A stretch of 64,000 bases of DNA from Candidatus Neomarinimicrobiota bacterium. GTDB taxonomy: Bacteria; Fidelibacterota; JAANXI01. This document shows positions 1 through 8,957 of the stretch, one piece after another. The stretch is from the NCBI GenBank assembly GCA_021734025.1, contig JAIPJS010000015.1, positions 27,565 through 91,564 of the forward strand, written 5' to 3'. The notes under the pieces were generated by a model. It did no database searches. It was not told the DNA's origin and was given only the letters and a program-made list of their open reading frames with translations. Both the position numbers and the translations under genes were made by a program. How positions within the stretch are numbered: position 1 is the stretch's first letter; every line of letters starts with the position of its first letter.

Positions 1-1
1 T

Positions 2-895
2 GTTGCCGGACTGGAAGTGTACGATGCGGTTGCTGACAGGGAAAAGATCGCGGCTCAGGTGGCTTTTGTCTTCTCTGCCATGAGCCTGGACAAAGCGCAG
101 GTACGCAAACTGGAAACCGACTATGCCGCTTCGGAGACTCCGGTTATCTCCAACAATTCCGCGCATCGTTGGACGGAAGACGTGCCGATTTTTATTCCGG
201 AGGTGAACCACAGCCACACCGATCTCATCGATATCCAGCGCAAGAATCACGGCTGGCGCAGGGGGTTTATCACCGCCAAGCCAAATTGCTCTATCCAGTC
301 ATATGTGCCGATACTCGCGGCACTGAAGGAATACGAGCCCGAACAGGTGATCGTTTCGACGTATCAGGCCATATCCGGTGCGGGAAAGACTTTCGAGACG
401 TATCCGGAGATTACGGACAATGTGATTCCGTACATTAGCGGCGAGGAAGAAAAATCGGAGCAGGAACCTTTAAAGGTTATGGGCAACCTGAACAACGGAC
501 GCCTGGAGATGGCTGAGAAGCCGGCTATTTCTGCAACCTGCATACGGGTGCCGGTGGTGGACGGTCATCTTGCAGCTGTCCAGATAAAGTTCGGGAAACC
601 GGCGGAGCAGGAGGAACTGATCGAGGCGATACGATCTTACGATAATCCCATCGCTGCGCTGGACCTCCCCTCTGCCCCGGATCCTTTCCTGACATATTTT
701 AACGAGGATGATCGCCCCCAGACCAAGCTGGATCGGGACATCGGGAACGGCATGGGCATCGCCGTGGGGCGACTCCGGGAAGATCCGATCCTGGATTACA
801 AATTCGTGGCCCTCTCCCACAATACCATTCGCGGGGCCGCCGGGGGCGCAGTACTGACCGCTGAAATGTTGGTTAAAAAAGGGTATTTAGATTAA
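2..895 (+). CDS. asd: Aspartate-semialdehyde dehydrogenase, 5' truncated by window edge
   Basis: Reduces aspartyl phosphate to aspartate semialdehyde, the branch-point step toward threonine, methionine and lysine, in the cytoplasm. The frame is open from base 2, so the start lies outside the window; the GTG at 17 is internal. The catalytic cysteine is in the motif AKPNCSIQ (about visible residue 96), and the C-terminal motif NTIRGAAGGAV is typical of the family, where it contributes to the active site and NADP-dependent fold. The N-terminal Rossmann nucleotide-binding half is mostly missing. It is followed by thrB and thrC on the same strand, which supports a threonine pathway cluster. The 155-base gap to thrB contains an inverted repeat, so cotranscription is not certain. 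Confidence 0.95.
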   Translation, partial: VAGLEVYDAVADREKIAAQVAFVFSAMSLDKAQVRKLETDYAASETPVISNNSAHRWTEDVPIFIPEVNHSHTDLIDIQRKNHGWRRGFITAKPNCSIQSYVPILAALKEYEPEQVIVSTYQAISGAGKTFETYPEITDNVIPYISGEEEKSEQEPLKVMGNLNNGRLEMAEKPAISATCIRVPVVDGHLAAVQIKFGKPAEQEELIEAIRSYDNPIAALDLPSAPDPFLTYFNEDDRPQTKLDRDIGNGMGIAVGRLREDPILDYKFVALSHNTIRGAAGGAVLTAEMLVKKGYLD

Positions 896-898
896 GGG

Positions 899-1028
899 CA
901 GTGTTAATGTGTTCGGGTGTTTAAGTCTTCATGTATACAACCGCAGAATTTTCTGATGAACATGAACACTAGTTAACTCTAACACAATAACACGATAACA
1001 CTTTTGTTACCCGAACACATGAACACTA
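899..1028. repeat. Imperfect inverted repeat with AACACT-rich filler between asd and thrB
   Basis: The left arm at 899-918 reads CAGTGTTAATGTGTTCGGGT. The right arm at 1009-1028 is its reverse complement at 18 of 20 positions. Between and beyond the arms are many degenerate AACACT or GAACAC units (about 961-1045). A further related copy, ACCCGAACAC-T-TGAACAC, lies after thrC at 3323-3340. The arms could fold as a long-range hairpin in the asd-thrB transcript. Function unknown. Confidence 0.6.
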
Positions 1029-1050
1029 GAACACTATAACACTGCAATAC

Positions 1051-1980
1051 ATGGAATCCATACGCGTATTCGCTCCAGCAACTGTCGCCAATGTGGCGGC
1101 AGGATTCGATATTCTGGGATTCGCCGTGAACGAACCCGGCGATGAGGTCACGATCCGTGCTACCGGAAAAAACCAGGTCATCATGAATAAAATCGAAGGT
1201 GATGGCGGCAAACTCCCGACCGACCCGATGAAGAACACCGCCAGCATCGCCGTGATCAAACTGCTGGAGGACCTCGAGAGCCAACAGGGATTCGAGATTG
1301 ATCTGGTCAAGCGCATGCCGCTCGGAAGTGGTATGGGTTCGAGCGCAGCGAGCTCCGTGGCAGCCGTCTACGCCACAAATCAGTTACTGGGCGCTCCCCT
1401 GACAGCGGAAGAGTTGCTTCCGTTTGCCATGGAGGGCGAACGCATCGCCTGCGGTGCAGGACATGCGGACAATGCCGCACCATCTCTGCTTGGAGGATTT
1501 GTTCTGATCCGGAGTTACGAACCGCTGGACGTGGTTCGGATTCCAACGCCGGACACGCTGTATTGCTCTATCCTGCATCCCCAGATTGAAGTGCTTACCG
1601 ATGACGCCCGTAAAATTCTGAAGCGGCATATACTGCTCAAAGATGCCATCGTCCAGTGGGGTAACGTAGCCGGGCTGATGACCGGCCTCATCCTGGAAGA
1701 CTTTGCCCTGGTGGGCCGATCAATGCGGGACGTGATTATCGAGCCGGTGCGCTCCCTGCTGATTCCCGGATTTGACGAAATCAAACAGGCCGCCATCGAT
1801 GCCGGCGCCCTTGGATGCAGCATCTCCGGATCAGGGCCGTCGCTCTTCGCGCTGAGTACGTCGGAAGAGACAGCCTCAAATGCCGGAAAAGCGATGCAGG
1901 AGGCCTGCGGGAAAAACGACATCGAGAGCGAGATTTACGTCTCCCCCATTAATCAGGAAGGCCCGAGAATCCTCGACTGA
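1051..1980 (+). CDS. thrB: Homoserine kinase
   Basis: Cytoplasmic GHMP-family kinase that phosphorylates L-homoserine with ATP to O-phosphohomoserine, the substrate of threonine synthase. The 309-residue length is normal for ThrB. The glycine/serine-rich ATP-binding loop PLGSGMGSSAAS is at residues 90-101, and the C-terminal GHMP motif GSGPSLFAL is near residue 260. The ATG at 1051 gives the expected N-terminus (MESIRVFAPATVANVAAGFD). No strong Shine-Dalgarno site is visible; the upstream stretch is the AACACT-rich repeat. The stop codon overlaps the thrC start (TGATG at 1978-1982), so the two genes are probably translationally coupled. Confidence 0.95.
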   Translation: MESIRVFAPATVANVAAGFDILGFAVNEPGDEVTIRATGKNQVIMNKIEGDGGKLPTDPMKNTASIAVIKLLEDLESQQGFEIDLVKRMPLGSGMGSSAASSVAAVYATNQLLGAPLTAEELLPFAMEGERIACGAGHADNAAPSLLGGFVLIRSYEPLDVVRIPTPDTLYCSILHPQIEVLTDDARKILKRHILLKDAIVQWGNVAGLMTGLILEDFALVGRSMRDVIIEPVRSLLIPGFDEIKQAAIDAGALGCSISGSGPSLFALSTSEETASNAGKAMQEACGKNDIESEIYVSPINQEGPRILD

Positions 1981-3287
1981 TGCAACTCTACAGCACTGAA
2001 AATCGACACACCGCCGTTTCCCTCCGCACAGCCGTTTTGGAAGGCATGCCCAGCGATGGCGGTCTCTACATGCCTGCTGCGGTACCGGAACTCTCCCCGG
2101 ACTTTTTTCAGCAACTGGGTTCACTCAGTTTTCAGGATATTTCCTACCGGATTGCTTCCGAATATTTCCAGGATGAAATCCCGGACCAGGCTCTCCATTC
2201 TCTGGTGAATGATGCCGTGAATTTCGATGCGCCAGTCGTCCATATTCACGATAATATTCATACACTTGAACTGTTTCATGGCCCGACCCTGGCATTCAAA
2301 GATTTCGGCGCCCGGTTCATGGCCCGGGTCATGTCGTGGTTTATTCGCAACGAAGACACCGAAGTAACTATCCTGGTAGCGACCAGCGGCGATACCGGGA
2401 GTGCCGTTGCACATGGATTTCTCGGCGTGCCGGGGATCCGTGTGGTGATTCTCTATCCCGGCGGCAAAGTCAGTAAAATCCAGGAGCAGCAGTTTACGAC
2501 GCTCGGACAGAATATCACCGCCCTGGAGATCGACGGAAATTTCGATGACTGCCAGCGACTGGTCAAAGCGGCATTCGTGGATCCGGCGCTGAACGAATCT
2601 CTGGAATTAACTTCGGCTAATTCCATCAATATCGCCCGGCTGATCCCACAATCCTTTTATTATGTCCATGGATATGCGCAAATCTGTGAGCCGGGAGACC
2701 AGCCGGTGATTTCTGTGCCCAGCGGAAACTACGGTAATCTGACTGCCGGGCTATTGGCAAAGCGCATGGGATTGCCGGTGCATCGATTTATCGCAGCGTC
2801 GAATGTGAACGACGTGGTGCCGGCATACCTGGATACCGGGAGCTTCGATCCCAGAGCATCGGTCGAAACTATCTCCAATGCTATGGACGTAGGGAATCCC
2901 AGTAATTTTGCCAGGATGCTGGACCTTTACGATCACGATCCGGAAAAGATGCGCGATGATATCGTTGGAATGCGTTTCATTGATGATGAAACCAGGCAAG
3001 CCATTCAGGGAGTGTACAACTCCACCGGCTATCTGATGGATCCACACGGTGCGGTGGGATATCTGGCGCTAAAAAATTATACGGAATCGCTACGTATATC
3101 GAGTCCGGCGATGTTCCTGGAAACTGCTCATCCGGCAAAATTCCTGGAGACTGTCGAACCGCTTATCGAGATGGACATCCCTGTCCCGGCTCGTCTGCAG
3201 GAAGCACTGGAGAAGGAGAAAAAATCCATCCCACTTTCCGCTTCACTGGACGATTTGCGAGAATTTTTGATGTCTGACTTGAATTAG
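1980..3287 (+). CDS. thrC: Threonine synthase
   Basis: PLP-dependent lyase converting O-phosphohomoserine to threonine, the last step of the pathway. It has 435 residues, in the size range of the E. coli-type enzyme. The PLP Schiff-base lysine is K107 in HGPTLAFKDFG, the phosphate-binding loop is ATSGDTGSAVAHGF near residues 133-147, and the N-terminal segment (GMPSDGGLYMP, residues 22-32) is typical of ThrC. Its ATG shares one base with the thrB stop codon. A hairpin lies about 60 bases after the stop codon. Together with asd and thrB this gives most of the aspartate-to-threonine branch; aspartokinase and homoserine dehydrogenase are not in the window. Confidence 0.96.
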   Translation: MQLYSTENRHTAVSLRTAVLEGMPSDGGLYMPAAVPELSPDFFQQLGSLSFQDISYRIASEYFQDEIPDQALHSLVNDAVNFDAPVVHIHDNIHTLELFHGPTLAFKDFGARFMARVMSWFIRNEDTEVTILVATSGDTGSAVAHGFLGVPGIRVVILYPGGKVSKIQEQQFTTLGQNITALEIDGNFDDCQRLVKAAFVDPALNESLELTSANSINIARLIPQSFYYVHGYAQICEPGDQPVISVPSGNYGNLTAGLLAKRMGLPVHRFIAASNVNDVVPAYLDTGSFDPRASVETISNAMDVGNPSNFARMLDLYDHDPEKMRDDIVGMRFIDDETRQAIQGVYNSTGYLMDPHGAVGYLALKNYTESLRISSPAMFLETAHPAKFLETVEPLIEMDIPVPARLQEALEKEKKSIPLSASLDDLREFLMSDLN

Positions 3288-3322
3288 GCTTCCTGAGCTA
3301 CTCTACAGTTTTTACTATTTTT

Positions 3323-3384
3323 ACCCGAACACTTGAACACCTGCCCCAAAAGGCTCCCTTTGGGAAACACTCTAACACTGTTTT
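3323..3384 (+). terminator. Possible thrC terminator hairpin within AACACT repeats
   Basis: CCCAAA at 3345-3350 pairs with TTTGGG at 3359-3364. Two more G-C pairs form after a bulged A, leaving a three-base loop. There is no immediate T tract; a TTTT run occurs at about 3380. The hairpin is embedded between ACCCGAACACTTGAACAC (3323-3340) and AACACTCTAACACTG, copies of the repeat seen upstream of thrB. It may be a terminator for the thr genes or simply part of the repeat. Confidence 0.35.
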
Positions 3385-3385
3385 A

Positions 3386-4366
3386 TTATTCCTCCGGGAA
3401 TATGTCCGGATAAATCGACTGGGCGCAATCGGTACAGATGCCGTGGGAAAATTCGGCATCGGAATGGTCCCTGACGTATTCTTCCACCTGGTGCCAGTAC
3501 CCTTCGTCATCCCGGATTTTCTTGCAGTTTGAGCAAATAGGGATCAATCCGCGCAATGTCTTAATCTTTGCCAGCGAATCTTCCAACTGCGTAATTAGCT
3601 TTTCTCGCTCTGCCTCTGCCTGCTTCCTGGCGGAGACATCATGCTTAATAGCAATGTAATTGATAATATTTCCACTCCCATCGATTACGGGCGTGATGGT
3701 TTGCTCTTCGGTATAAAGCGAACCATCTTTGCGGCGGTTAATCATCTCCCCTTCCCATACTTTTCCACGGGTAATCGTTTCCCAGAGATTCTCATAAAAC
3801 GCATCGTCGTGTTTGCCCGATTTCAGGATGCTGGTTGTTTTACCAGTGATATCCGCCTTGGTGTAGCCCGTAAGTTCCGTAAATGCGGGATTAATCCACT
3901 GGACTGTACCCTCTGTATCAGTTATTACTATCCCGTTGGCCGCGGCTTTCAAGGCTGTTGACTGCAGAAGCAGCTGCCGGTCCGCCTCCTTCCGTTCCGT
4001 AATATCCCGTCCAATGATAACCAAATTCTTTCCTGAACTCTCGTAATGCTCCAGCACGCTTACATTCCACCGGTGCGTGCGTTGGTCCCCGGACTTCCGC
4101 TGAATCGTTGTGACAATTTCTGTCGACCGGAGGTCCCCCTTCGAAATCTTTTGGAGCACTTTCTTGACGTCTCTTCTGTCCGGCTCGGAGCCTGGCAGGA
4201 GAATAGTTACCGGCTTACCCCGTAATTCAGTTTGCGTGTATCCAGTCACATTTCCCATGCAGGAGTTGGCGTAGCTTATCCGGTCCTGTTCGTCAACCAA
4301 TATTACCGGATCGGAAATGGCTTCCAGGATAGTATGAGTTGTTAAATTCTTATCGGAATCATTCAT
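3386..4366 (-). CDS. Double-PAS sensor protein with C-terminal CxxC motif and no kinase domain
   Basis: The 326-residue soluble protein has two PAS domains (about residues 9-125 and 135-250), each followed by a PAC-like segment ending in DITERKEAD and DVSARKQAE. A short coiled coil (about 250-275) and a C-terminal segment with two CxxC pairs follow (CSNC and CTDC, with KKIRDDEGYW between). That C-terminal motif is known from PAS and receiver proteins of many bacteria. No histidine kinase, GGDEF, EAL or transporter domain is present, so output must be through a partner or through the cysteine-rich, possibly metal-binding, tail. The gene converges on thrC and diverges from the glycosidase gene. 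The ligand of the PAS domains cannot be read from sequence. Confidence 0.9.
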   Translation of the reverse strand: MNDSDKNLTTHTILEAISDPVILVDEQDRISYANSCMGNVTGYTQTELRGKPVTILLPGSEPDRRDVKKVLQKISKGDLRSTEIVTTIQRKSGDQRTHRWNVSVLEHYESSGKNLVIIGRDITERKEADRQLLLQSTALKAAANGIVITDTEGTVQWINPAFTELTGYTKADITGKTTSILKSGKHDDAFYENLWETITRGKVWEGEMINRRKDGSLYTEEQTITPVIDGSGNIINYIAIKHDVSARKQAEAEREKLITQLEDSLAKIKTLRGLIPICSNCKKIRDDEGYWHQVEEYVRDHSDAEFSHGICTDCAQSIYPDIFPEE

Positions 4367-4602
4367 ATCAAGACCGTCCAGTTAAAAACTATGATATCGT
4401 CAATAGCCCCCGCGTATATAACGGAATTTGGAGTATAATACAATAAATCAAATTAAGCAGATGTAACTTACAGAACTTTTTTGGAAAAATATCAGGTATC
4501 CGGATTTCGGCCAACACCCCGGATAGTCTTGAAGGTCTAAGAGCCACATTGTATTATGTATTTATATCTGGAAATAATTTAACGGAAAGTGGTGTTCTTC
4601 AA

Positions 4603-6867
4603 ATGCTTAAGTGGTTTCCATGGAAATATCTTATCCGGGTCATCGCACGCCGGCACGGATTTCTTGATCCCATCGGATTTTTAGCAAAGCTGCGTCAATT
4701 TGCACAACCATCGGAAGTATCTGAACCGATTGAGCTCCTGCGGGCAGGTGCACTGTTTCACGCCCGGGGACTTATTAATGCACGTACCATCCAACAAAAC
4801 CTCGACTGGATTTGGCCTTACTGGGTCAATAACCAATTTGATCCTCAAAGCTCATCGTTTCAACCACGGGCATTCTCATTTAGTCACGTGAATTTAACCC
4901 ACCGGAACTGGACGGCCGTTGGTTTACCAGGCAGCGATGCGTACCCTGTGGTTGATCCCAGAGGATTAGTTACGCCGTTATGGGATGGCTGGTCGCTCGA
5001 CGCCTGGCTTATTCCGGCAAACGGCGATAACCTGATTCCCGCAGAGATGGATGATGACGTGGATCAGCATTTAGATTTTTCCGGCGGACTTGCCATTCGG
5101 ACCGCCAGCCGGACGGAACAGCACTCACTCGGCAGTAATGTCAGGATGGAGCTGGAGGATGATAAACCCGTCTGCCGTATTCAATACGACGGCATAAGTG
5201 ATTCCGGAGGGTGGCTGGCAATTGGTCTCCGCCCCTATAATCCGGAAGGCGTTAGTTTTATCAATGATATTGAGCTGAATGATCACAGGCGCTCAATTAC
5301 GGTGAACGAGAAAACAGCAGTACACTTCAGCGAACCGGTGGAACGACACCTCTCTTCACGGTACAAAGATGGTGATGTCTTCCGTCGCCTCCCGGACGGG
5401 ACAGAATCCACCGAAGTCTCCTGCGATGTGGGTATGGCGAATTCAGCATCTCTTTTTGAATTGCAGCCCGGAAAAGACCGAACTGTTTCAGTTTCTATCA
5501 ACCTGGAAGATGATCCGGAAGTCAAAGAGCGGGATCACTCTCACGTCTATCAAACGTGGGAAGAAAGCCTTGTCGGTACCGCAGAGCTCCAGGTTCCTGA
5601 TGACCACCTCAAATTTCTGTATGATGCCGCTCTTCGCTCGGTGATCATGTTATCGCCTGATTGGACTTATCCCGGCCCGTATACGTATAAACGGTTTTGG
5701 TACCGCGATGCGGTGTTCATCGTCAACGCCCTATTGGCGTCGAATGCCACAGAAAAAGCCCGACAGATCCTTGATCACTTTCCGGAGAAACAAAACGTGT
5801 GGGGATATTTCCATTCCCAGGAAGGGGAATGGGATTCCAACGGCGAAGCGCTGTGGGCTTTCGCAAAATATTGTGAATTAACCGGTGAAACACCACCGGA
5901 CGAGTGGCTAAAATCCATAGTAAAGGGCGGAAAATGGATTGCTCGGAAACGGACCTCCAAAAATTCGGATGCTCTGCATGCCGGCCTTCTCCCTTCAGGC
6001 TTCAGTGCAGAGCACTTTGGCAATATCGACTACTATTACTGGGACGACTACTGGAGCGTTGGCGGACTCCGTAGCGCGTCAAGATTATTAAGCCACAATG
6101 GGATGGATAGCGAAGCGGCCGAATTTTTGGCAGAAGCCGATGATTTTATGGAAACTATCAACCGAACGCTGGAGAAATCGGAATCTGTCCGGGAGCACCC
6201 GGGTATTCCCGCTTCGCCACATCGGCGAATGGACGCAGGTGCCATCGGCTCCGTTGTTGCAGGATATCCACTTCAGCTTTTGCCACCGGATGATGAATCA
6301 TTGCTTGCCACCATCGATTTCCTGGAAGAAACGAGCTTTCAACACGGCGCCTTTTTTCAGGAAATGGTGCATTCGGGGATGAATGCTTATCTCACGCTGC
6401 ATATGGCCCAGGTTCTGCTGCGGGCCGGGGATCGGCGCTATCAATCAATGGTGGAAGCGGTGGCCGAACTGGCCAGTCCCACCGGACAGTGGCCGGAAGC
6501 AATCCACCCTCATACTCTCGGCGGATGCATGGGTGATGGTCAGCACGGATGGGCCGCCGCCGAGTGGATCGTTATGATTAGAAACATGTTCGTGAGAGAA
6601 GAGGATTCCCGTCTTATACTTGGCTCGGGCATTTTTCCCGAATGGCTGGAATCGGAAGCAACTATACGGTTTGGACCTACCCCAACTCCATTTGGCAACA
6701 TAACCGTTTCCATAGACTCTGATGAGGGAGCCCGGATTGTCCATTGGGATGCCGACTGGCGGAACAAACCGAACACGCTGGAGGTATCACTGCCTGGAGC
6801 ACCGCCTGAAACAATACAAAACCCGACGGAAACGGGTTTCGTTGAAGTACCGGCGGTAACAGCCTAA
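4603..6867 (+). CDS. Amylo-alpha-1,6-glucosidase/debranching-like six-hairpin glycosidase
   Basis: The protein (754 residues from this ATG) has an N-terminal beta-rich part and a C-terminal (alpha/alpha)6-barrel-like part. The barrel carries segments typical of debranching and GH15/GH63-type glycosidases: FWYRDAVFIVNALL (about 380), EWDSNGEALWAFAKYCE (about 420) and WPEAIHPHTLGGCMGDGQHG (about 640). The acidic residues in EWDSNGEA and PEAIHP are candidate catalytic acids. No signal peptide is visible, so a cytoplasmic location is likely. A TTG at 4549 in the same frame would add 18 residues; ATG 4603 is preferred because MLKWFPWKYLIRVIARRHGF looks like a natural N-terminus, although its Shine-Dalgarno site is weak. 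The GT4 gene follows after 14 bases, so the two form an operon. The substrate is unknown; an alpha-glucan or glycolipid intermediate is an inference. Confidence 0.75.
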   Translation: MLKWFPWKYLIRVIARRHGFLDPIGFLAKLRQFAQPSEVSEPIELLRAGALFHARGLINARTIQQNLDWIWPYWVNNQFDPQSSSFQPRAFSFSHVNLTHRNWTAVGLPGSDAYPVVDPRGLVTPLWDGWSLDAWLIPANGDNLIPAEMDDDVDQHLDFSGGLAIRTASRTEQHSLGSNVRMELEDDKPVCRIQYDGISDSGGWLAIGLRPYNPEGVSFINDIELNDHRRSITVNEKTAVHFSEPVERHLSSRYKDGDVFRRLPDGTESTEVSCDVGMANSASLFELQPGKDRTVSVSINLEDDPEVKERDHSHVYQTWEESLVGTAELQVPDDHLKFLYDAALRSVIMLSPDWTYPGPYTYKRFWYRDAVFIVNALLASNATEKARQILDHFPEKQNVWGYFHSQEGEWDSNGEALWAFAKYCELTGETPPDEWLKSIVKGGKWIARKRTSKNSDALHAGLLPSGFSAEHFGNIDYYYWDDYWSVGGLRSASRLLSHNGMDSEAAEFLAEADDFMETINRTLEKSESVREHPGIPASPHRRMDAGAIGSVVAGYPLQLLPPDDESLLATIDFLEETSFQHGAFFQEMVHSGMNAYLTLHMAQVLLRAGDRRYQSMVEAVAELASPTGQWPEAIHPHTLGGCMGDGQHGWAAAEWIVMIRNMFVREEDSRLILGSGIFPEWLESEATIRFGPTPTPFGNITVSIDSDEGARIVHWDADWRNKPNTLEVSLPGAPPETIQNPTETGFVEVPAVTA

Positions 6868-6881
6868 GCAGGAGTTGTACA

Positions 6882-8162
6882 ATGAAAATTGTTATGTTCA
6901 CCAATACCTATACGCCACACGTCGGCGGTGTGGCCGGTTCGGTGCACCAAATTACGGAAGATCTGCAATCCCGTGGTCATCAGGTTATCGTCGTGGCTCC
7001 GGAATTCCCGGATATGCCGGAAGATGAACAGAACGTCATCCGCATTCCGGCGATTCAAAATTTCAACGGCAGCGATTTTTCCGTTAGCCTCCCTGCTCCC
7101 ATCCAACTCCGTGAGCGCCTGGACGATTTTGGCCCGGATATCATTCATTCGCACCATCCATATCTCCTGGGGGACACCGCGCTTCGAATTTCGGCGTCCC
7201 GGAACCTGCCGCTGGTATTTACTCATCATACCATGTACGAAAAATACACCCATTACGTCCCGGCGGACTCCCCTCTACTCAAGCGCTTCGTCATTGAACT
7301 GTCTATCGGATTCGTGAACCTCTGCGATCATGTCATTGCCCCGAGCGACAGTGTTGCGGATATCATCCGGGAGCGTGGTGCCGAGACCGACATCACCGTA
7401 ATCCCCACCGGCGTGGATTATGATCGGTTTTCGTCGGGTAATGGCGAACCTGTACGAGAGAAATATGGGATACCTCAAGATGCCTTTCTCCTGGGACATG
7501 TGGGACGGCTGGCCCCGGAGAAAAATCTGGAATTCCTGGCGGAAGCAACGGCCAAATTCCTCGAGGACAATCCGAACGCCCATTTTCTAATCGTTGGCGA
7601 GGGCCCTTCCGAGGAGCAAATGGAGTATATATTCCAGAATGCGGGAGTGGGTAAGCGCGCTATTTTTACCGGAGTACAGAAAGACCAGAATCTGGTAGAC
7701 TGCTACACTGCAATGGACGTGCTTGTCTTTTCTTCCAAGAGTGAAACCCAGGGTATGGTTTTAGCCGAAGCAATGGCAGCAGGCTCGCCTGTAGTGGCCC
7801 TTGAAGCTCCCGGAGCCAGTGACATAATCCGTAATGGAAAAAATGGCATTTTGTTAGACTCGGAAGACGTGTCAGCTTTTGCAGATGCCATAGCACAAGT
7901 GCAAAATCTCTCTCCGGAGACATTCAATTCATGGCTTACCCACGTTAACGAAACCGCTCGGGAATTTTCGGCGGATCGATCTGCAGAAAAAATTATCGAA
8001 GTTTACACCACGCTGCATGAAAATGGCCCATATGCACATACGGTAAACGATACCAGCTGGCATCAATTCCTCCGGGCAGTGCAGCGCGAGTGGGATATCT
8101 GGGAAAAGCGCATTAATGCAGGCGTTCAGTCGATTTCGCACCAGGAAAAATCCGGGAACTAA
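6882..8162 (+). CDS. Family 4 glycosyltransferase (GT-B fold)
   Basis: The 426-residue cytoplasmic glycosyltransferase has an N-terminal acceptor domain beginning MFTNTYTPHVGGVA, with the glycine loop typical of GT4. The C-terminal donor domain contains GHVGRLAPEKNLEFL (about 205), VGEGPSEEQ (about 240) and the EX7E motif in SETQGMVLAEAMAAGSPVV (about 288-306). The family includes diacylglycerol glucosyltransferases and sucrose or mannosyl transferases; the resemblance to the diacylglycerol 3-glucosyltransferase branch is suggestive only. AGGAG is placed about nine bases before the ATG. It follows the debranching-like glycosidase by 14 bases, so both probably act in the same glucan or glycolipid pathway. 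About 50 extra C-terminal residues after the Rossmann domain are charged and of unknown role. Confidence 0.88.
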   Translation: MKIVMFTNTYTPHVGGVAGSVHQITEDLQSRGHQVIVVAPEFPDMPEDEQNVIRIPAIQNFNGSDFSVSLPAPIQLRERLDDFGPDIIHSHHPYLLGDTALRISASRNLPLVFTHHTMYEKYTHYVPADSPLLKRFVIELSIGFVNLCDHVIAPSDSVADIIRERGAETDITVIPTGVDYDRFSSGNGEPVREKYGIPQDAFLLGHVGRLAPEKNLEFLAEATAKFLEDNPNAHFLIVGEGPSEEQMEYIFQNAGVGKRAIFTGVQKDQNLVDCYTAMDVLVFSSKSETQGMVLAEAMAAGSPVVALEAPGASDIIRNGKNGILLDSEDVSAFADAIAQVQNLSPETFNSWLTHVNETAREFSADRSAEKIIEVYTTLHENGPYAHTVNDTSWHQFLRAVQREWDIWEKRINAGVQSISHQEKSGN

Positions 8163-8423
8163 CAGTCCGGGCAATATTTGCTACACACCACTTCCAATTG
8201 TCTGCTATACGAGGGGTAGTTAACTCTGTTTTTTTCCTAATTTCTCTACAAAAAATTTTGAATTCGGAAACTTTTTGGCTACCCTGATGTATGAAGGGAG
8301 TCAACAGTTCGTTACCTGCGGGGAAAGATTACGTCAGGTATGACGTGGATCAAAGGATTTAGGAAAAAATCCTATATTTTTGCATATTAACGGACAATTG
8401 ACCTCTATGGGAGATTATAAACA

Positions 8424-8909
8424 ATGAAGAAGAAAAATAGACCGCTTTCCCGCGAGGCGCAGCGTAAGTTTCTGGATCAGATCGAAGGTGAAGATCCGGA
8501 GAAGTGTTGGCGCTGGACCGGTAGTTTTATGCGGGAAGATTATCCGTTGTTTTATGGCGACGGCAGGCAGGAGCCGGCATTACGGATCCTGTATAGAATA
8601 TATTATAAAAACAACCTGACCAAAGATTGGGTCATTCAACACAATTGCGGTAACCGGTGGTGCATGAATCCAAACCATATTTATGCTGATCGGAGGGACG
8701 AAGCCGCCAAAGAGATCCAGCGAGAGCGGCGGCGGTTTACCCGTGGCGAGAACCATCCACAGGCCCAGCTGACTGAAGAAGATGTCCGCCGTATCAGACG
8801 GAAGGTTGAAAGTGGTGCACTCCAAAAAGAACTTGCTGAAGAATACGGAGTGACCAAAACCCATATTTCCAATATCGTCCGGGGTAAGGCCTGGTCACAT
8901 GTAAAGTAG
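8424..8909 (+). CDS. HNH endonuclease-like protein with C-terminal HTH, phage or homing type
   Basis: In the 161-residue protein, residues 28-33 (CWRWTG) and 70-86 (VIQHNCGNRWCMNPNHI) match the compact HNH nuclease of phage and homing enzymes. Candidate catalytic histidines are H73 and H85, and C75 and C80 could bind structural zinc. Residues 116-156 (LTEEDVRRIRRK through KTHISNIVRGKAW) form a helix-turn-helix of the type attached to phage HNH proteins for DNA recognition. GGGAG lies about 11 bases before the ATG. It is a single gene between a glycosyltransferase and rarD, with no other phage gene nearby, so it is probably a free-standing homing endonuclease remnant or a domesticated copy. 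No intron is apparent. Confidence 0.82.
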   Translation: MKKKNRPLSREAQRKFLDQIEGEDPEKCWRWTGSFMREDYPLFYGDGRQEPALRILYRIYYKNNLTKDWVIQHNCGNRWCMNPNHIYADRRDEAAKEIQRERRRFTRGENHPQAQLTEEDVRRIRRKVESGALQKELAEEYGVTKTHISNIVRGKAWSHVK

Positions 8910-8957
8910 TATTCCTGTAGTCCGCGGATTTCTCTCAGAACATGAAATTCTGGCTTA

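Noticed and set aside
899..1045. Repeat array resembling a CRISPR
   Set aside because: The units are short, irregular and in mixed orientation with no spacers of constant size. No cas gene is nearby.
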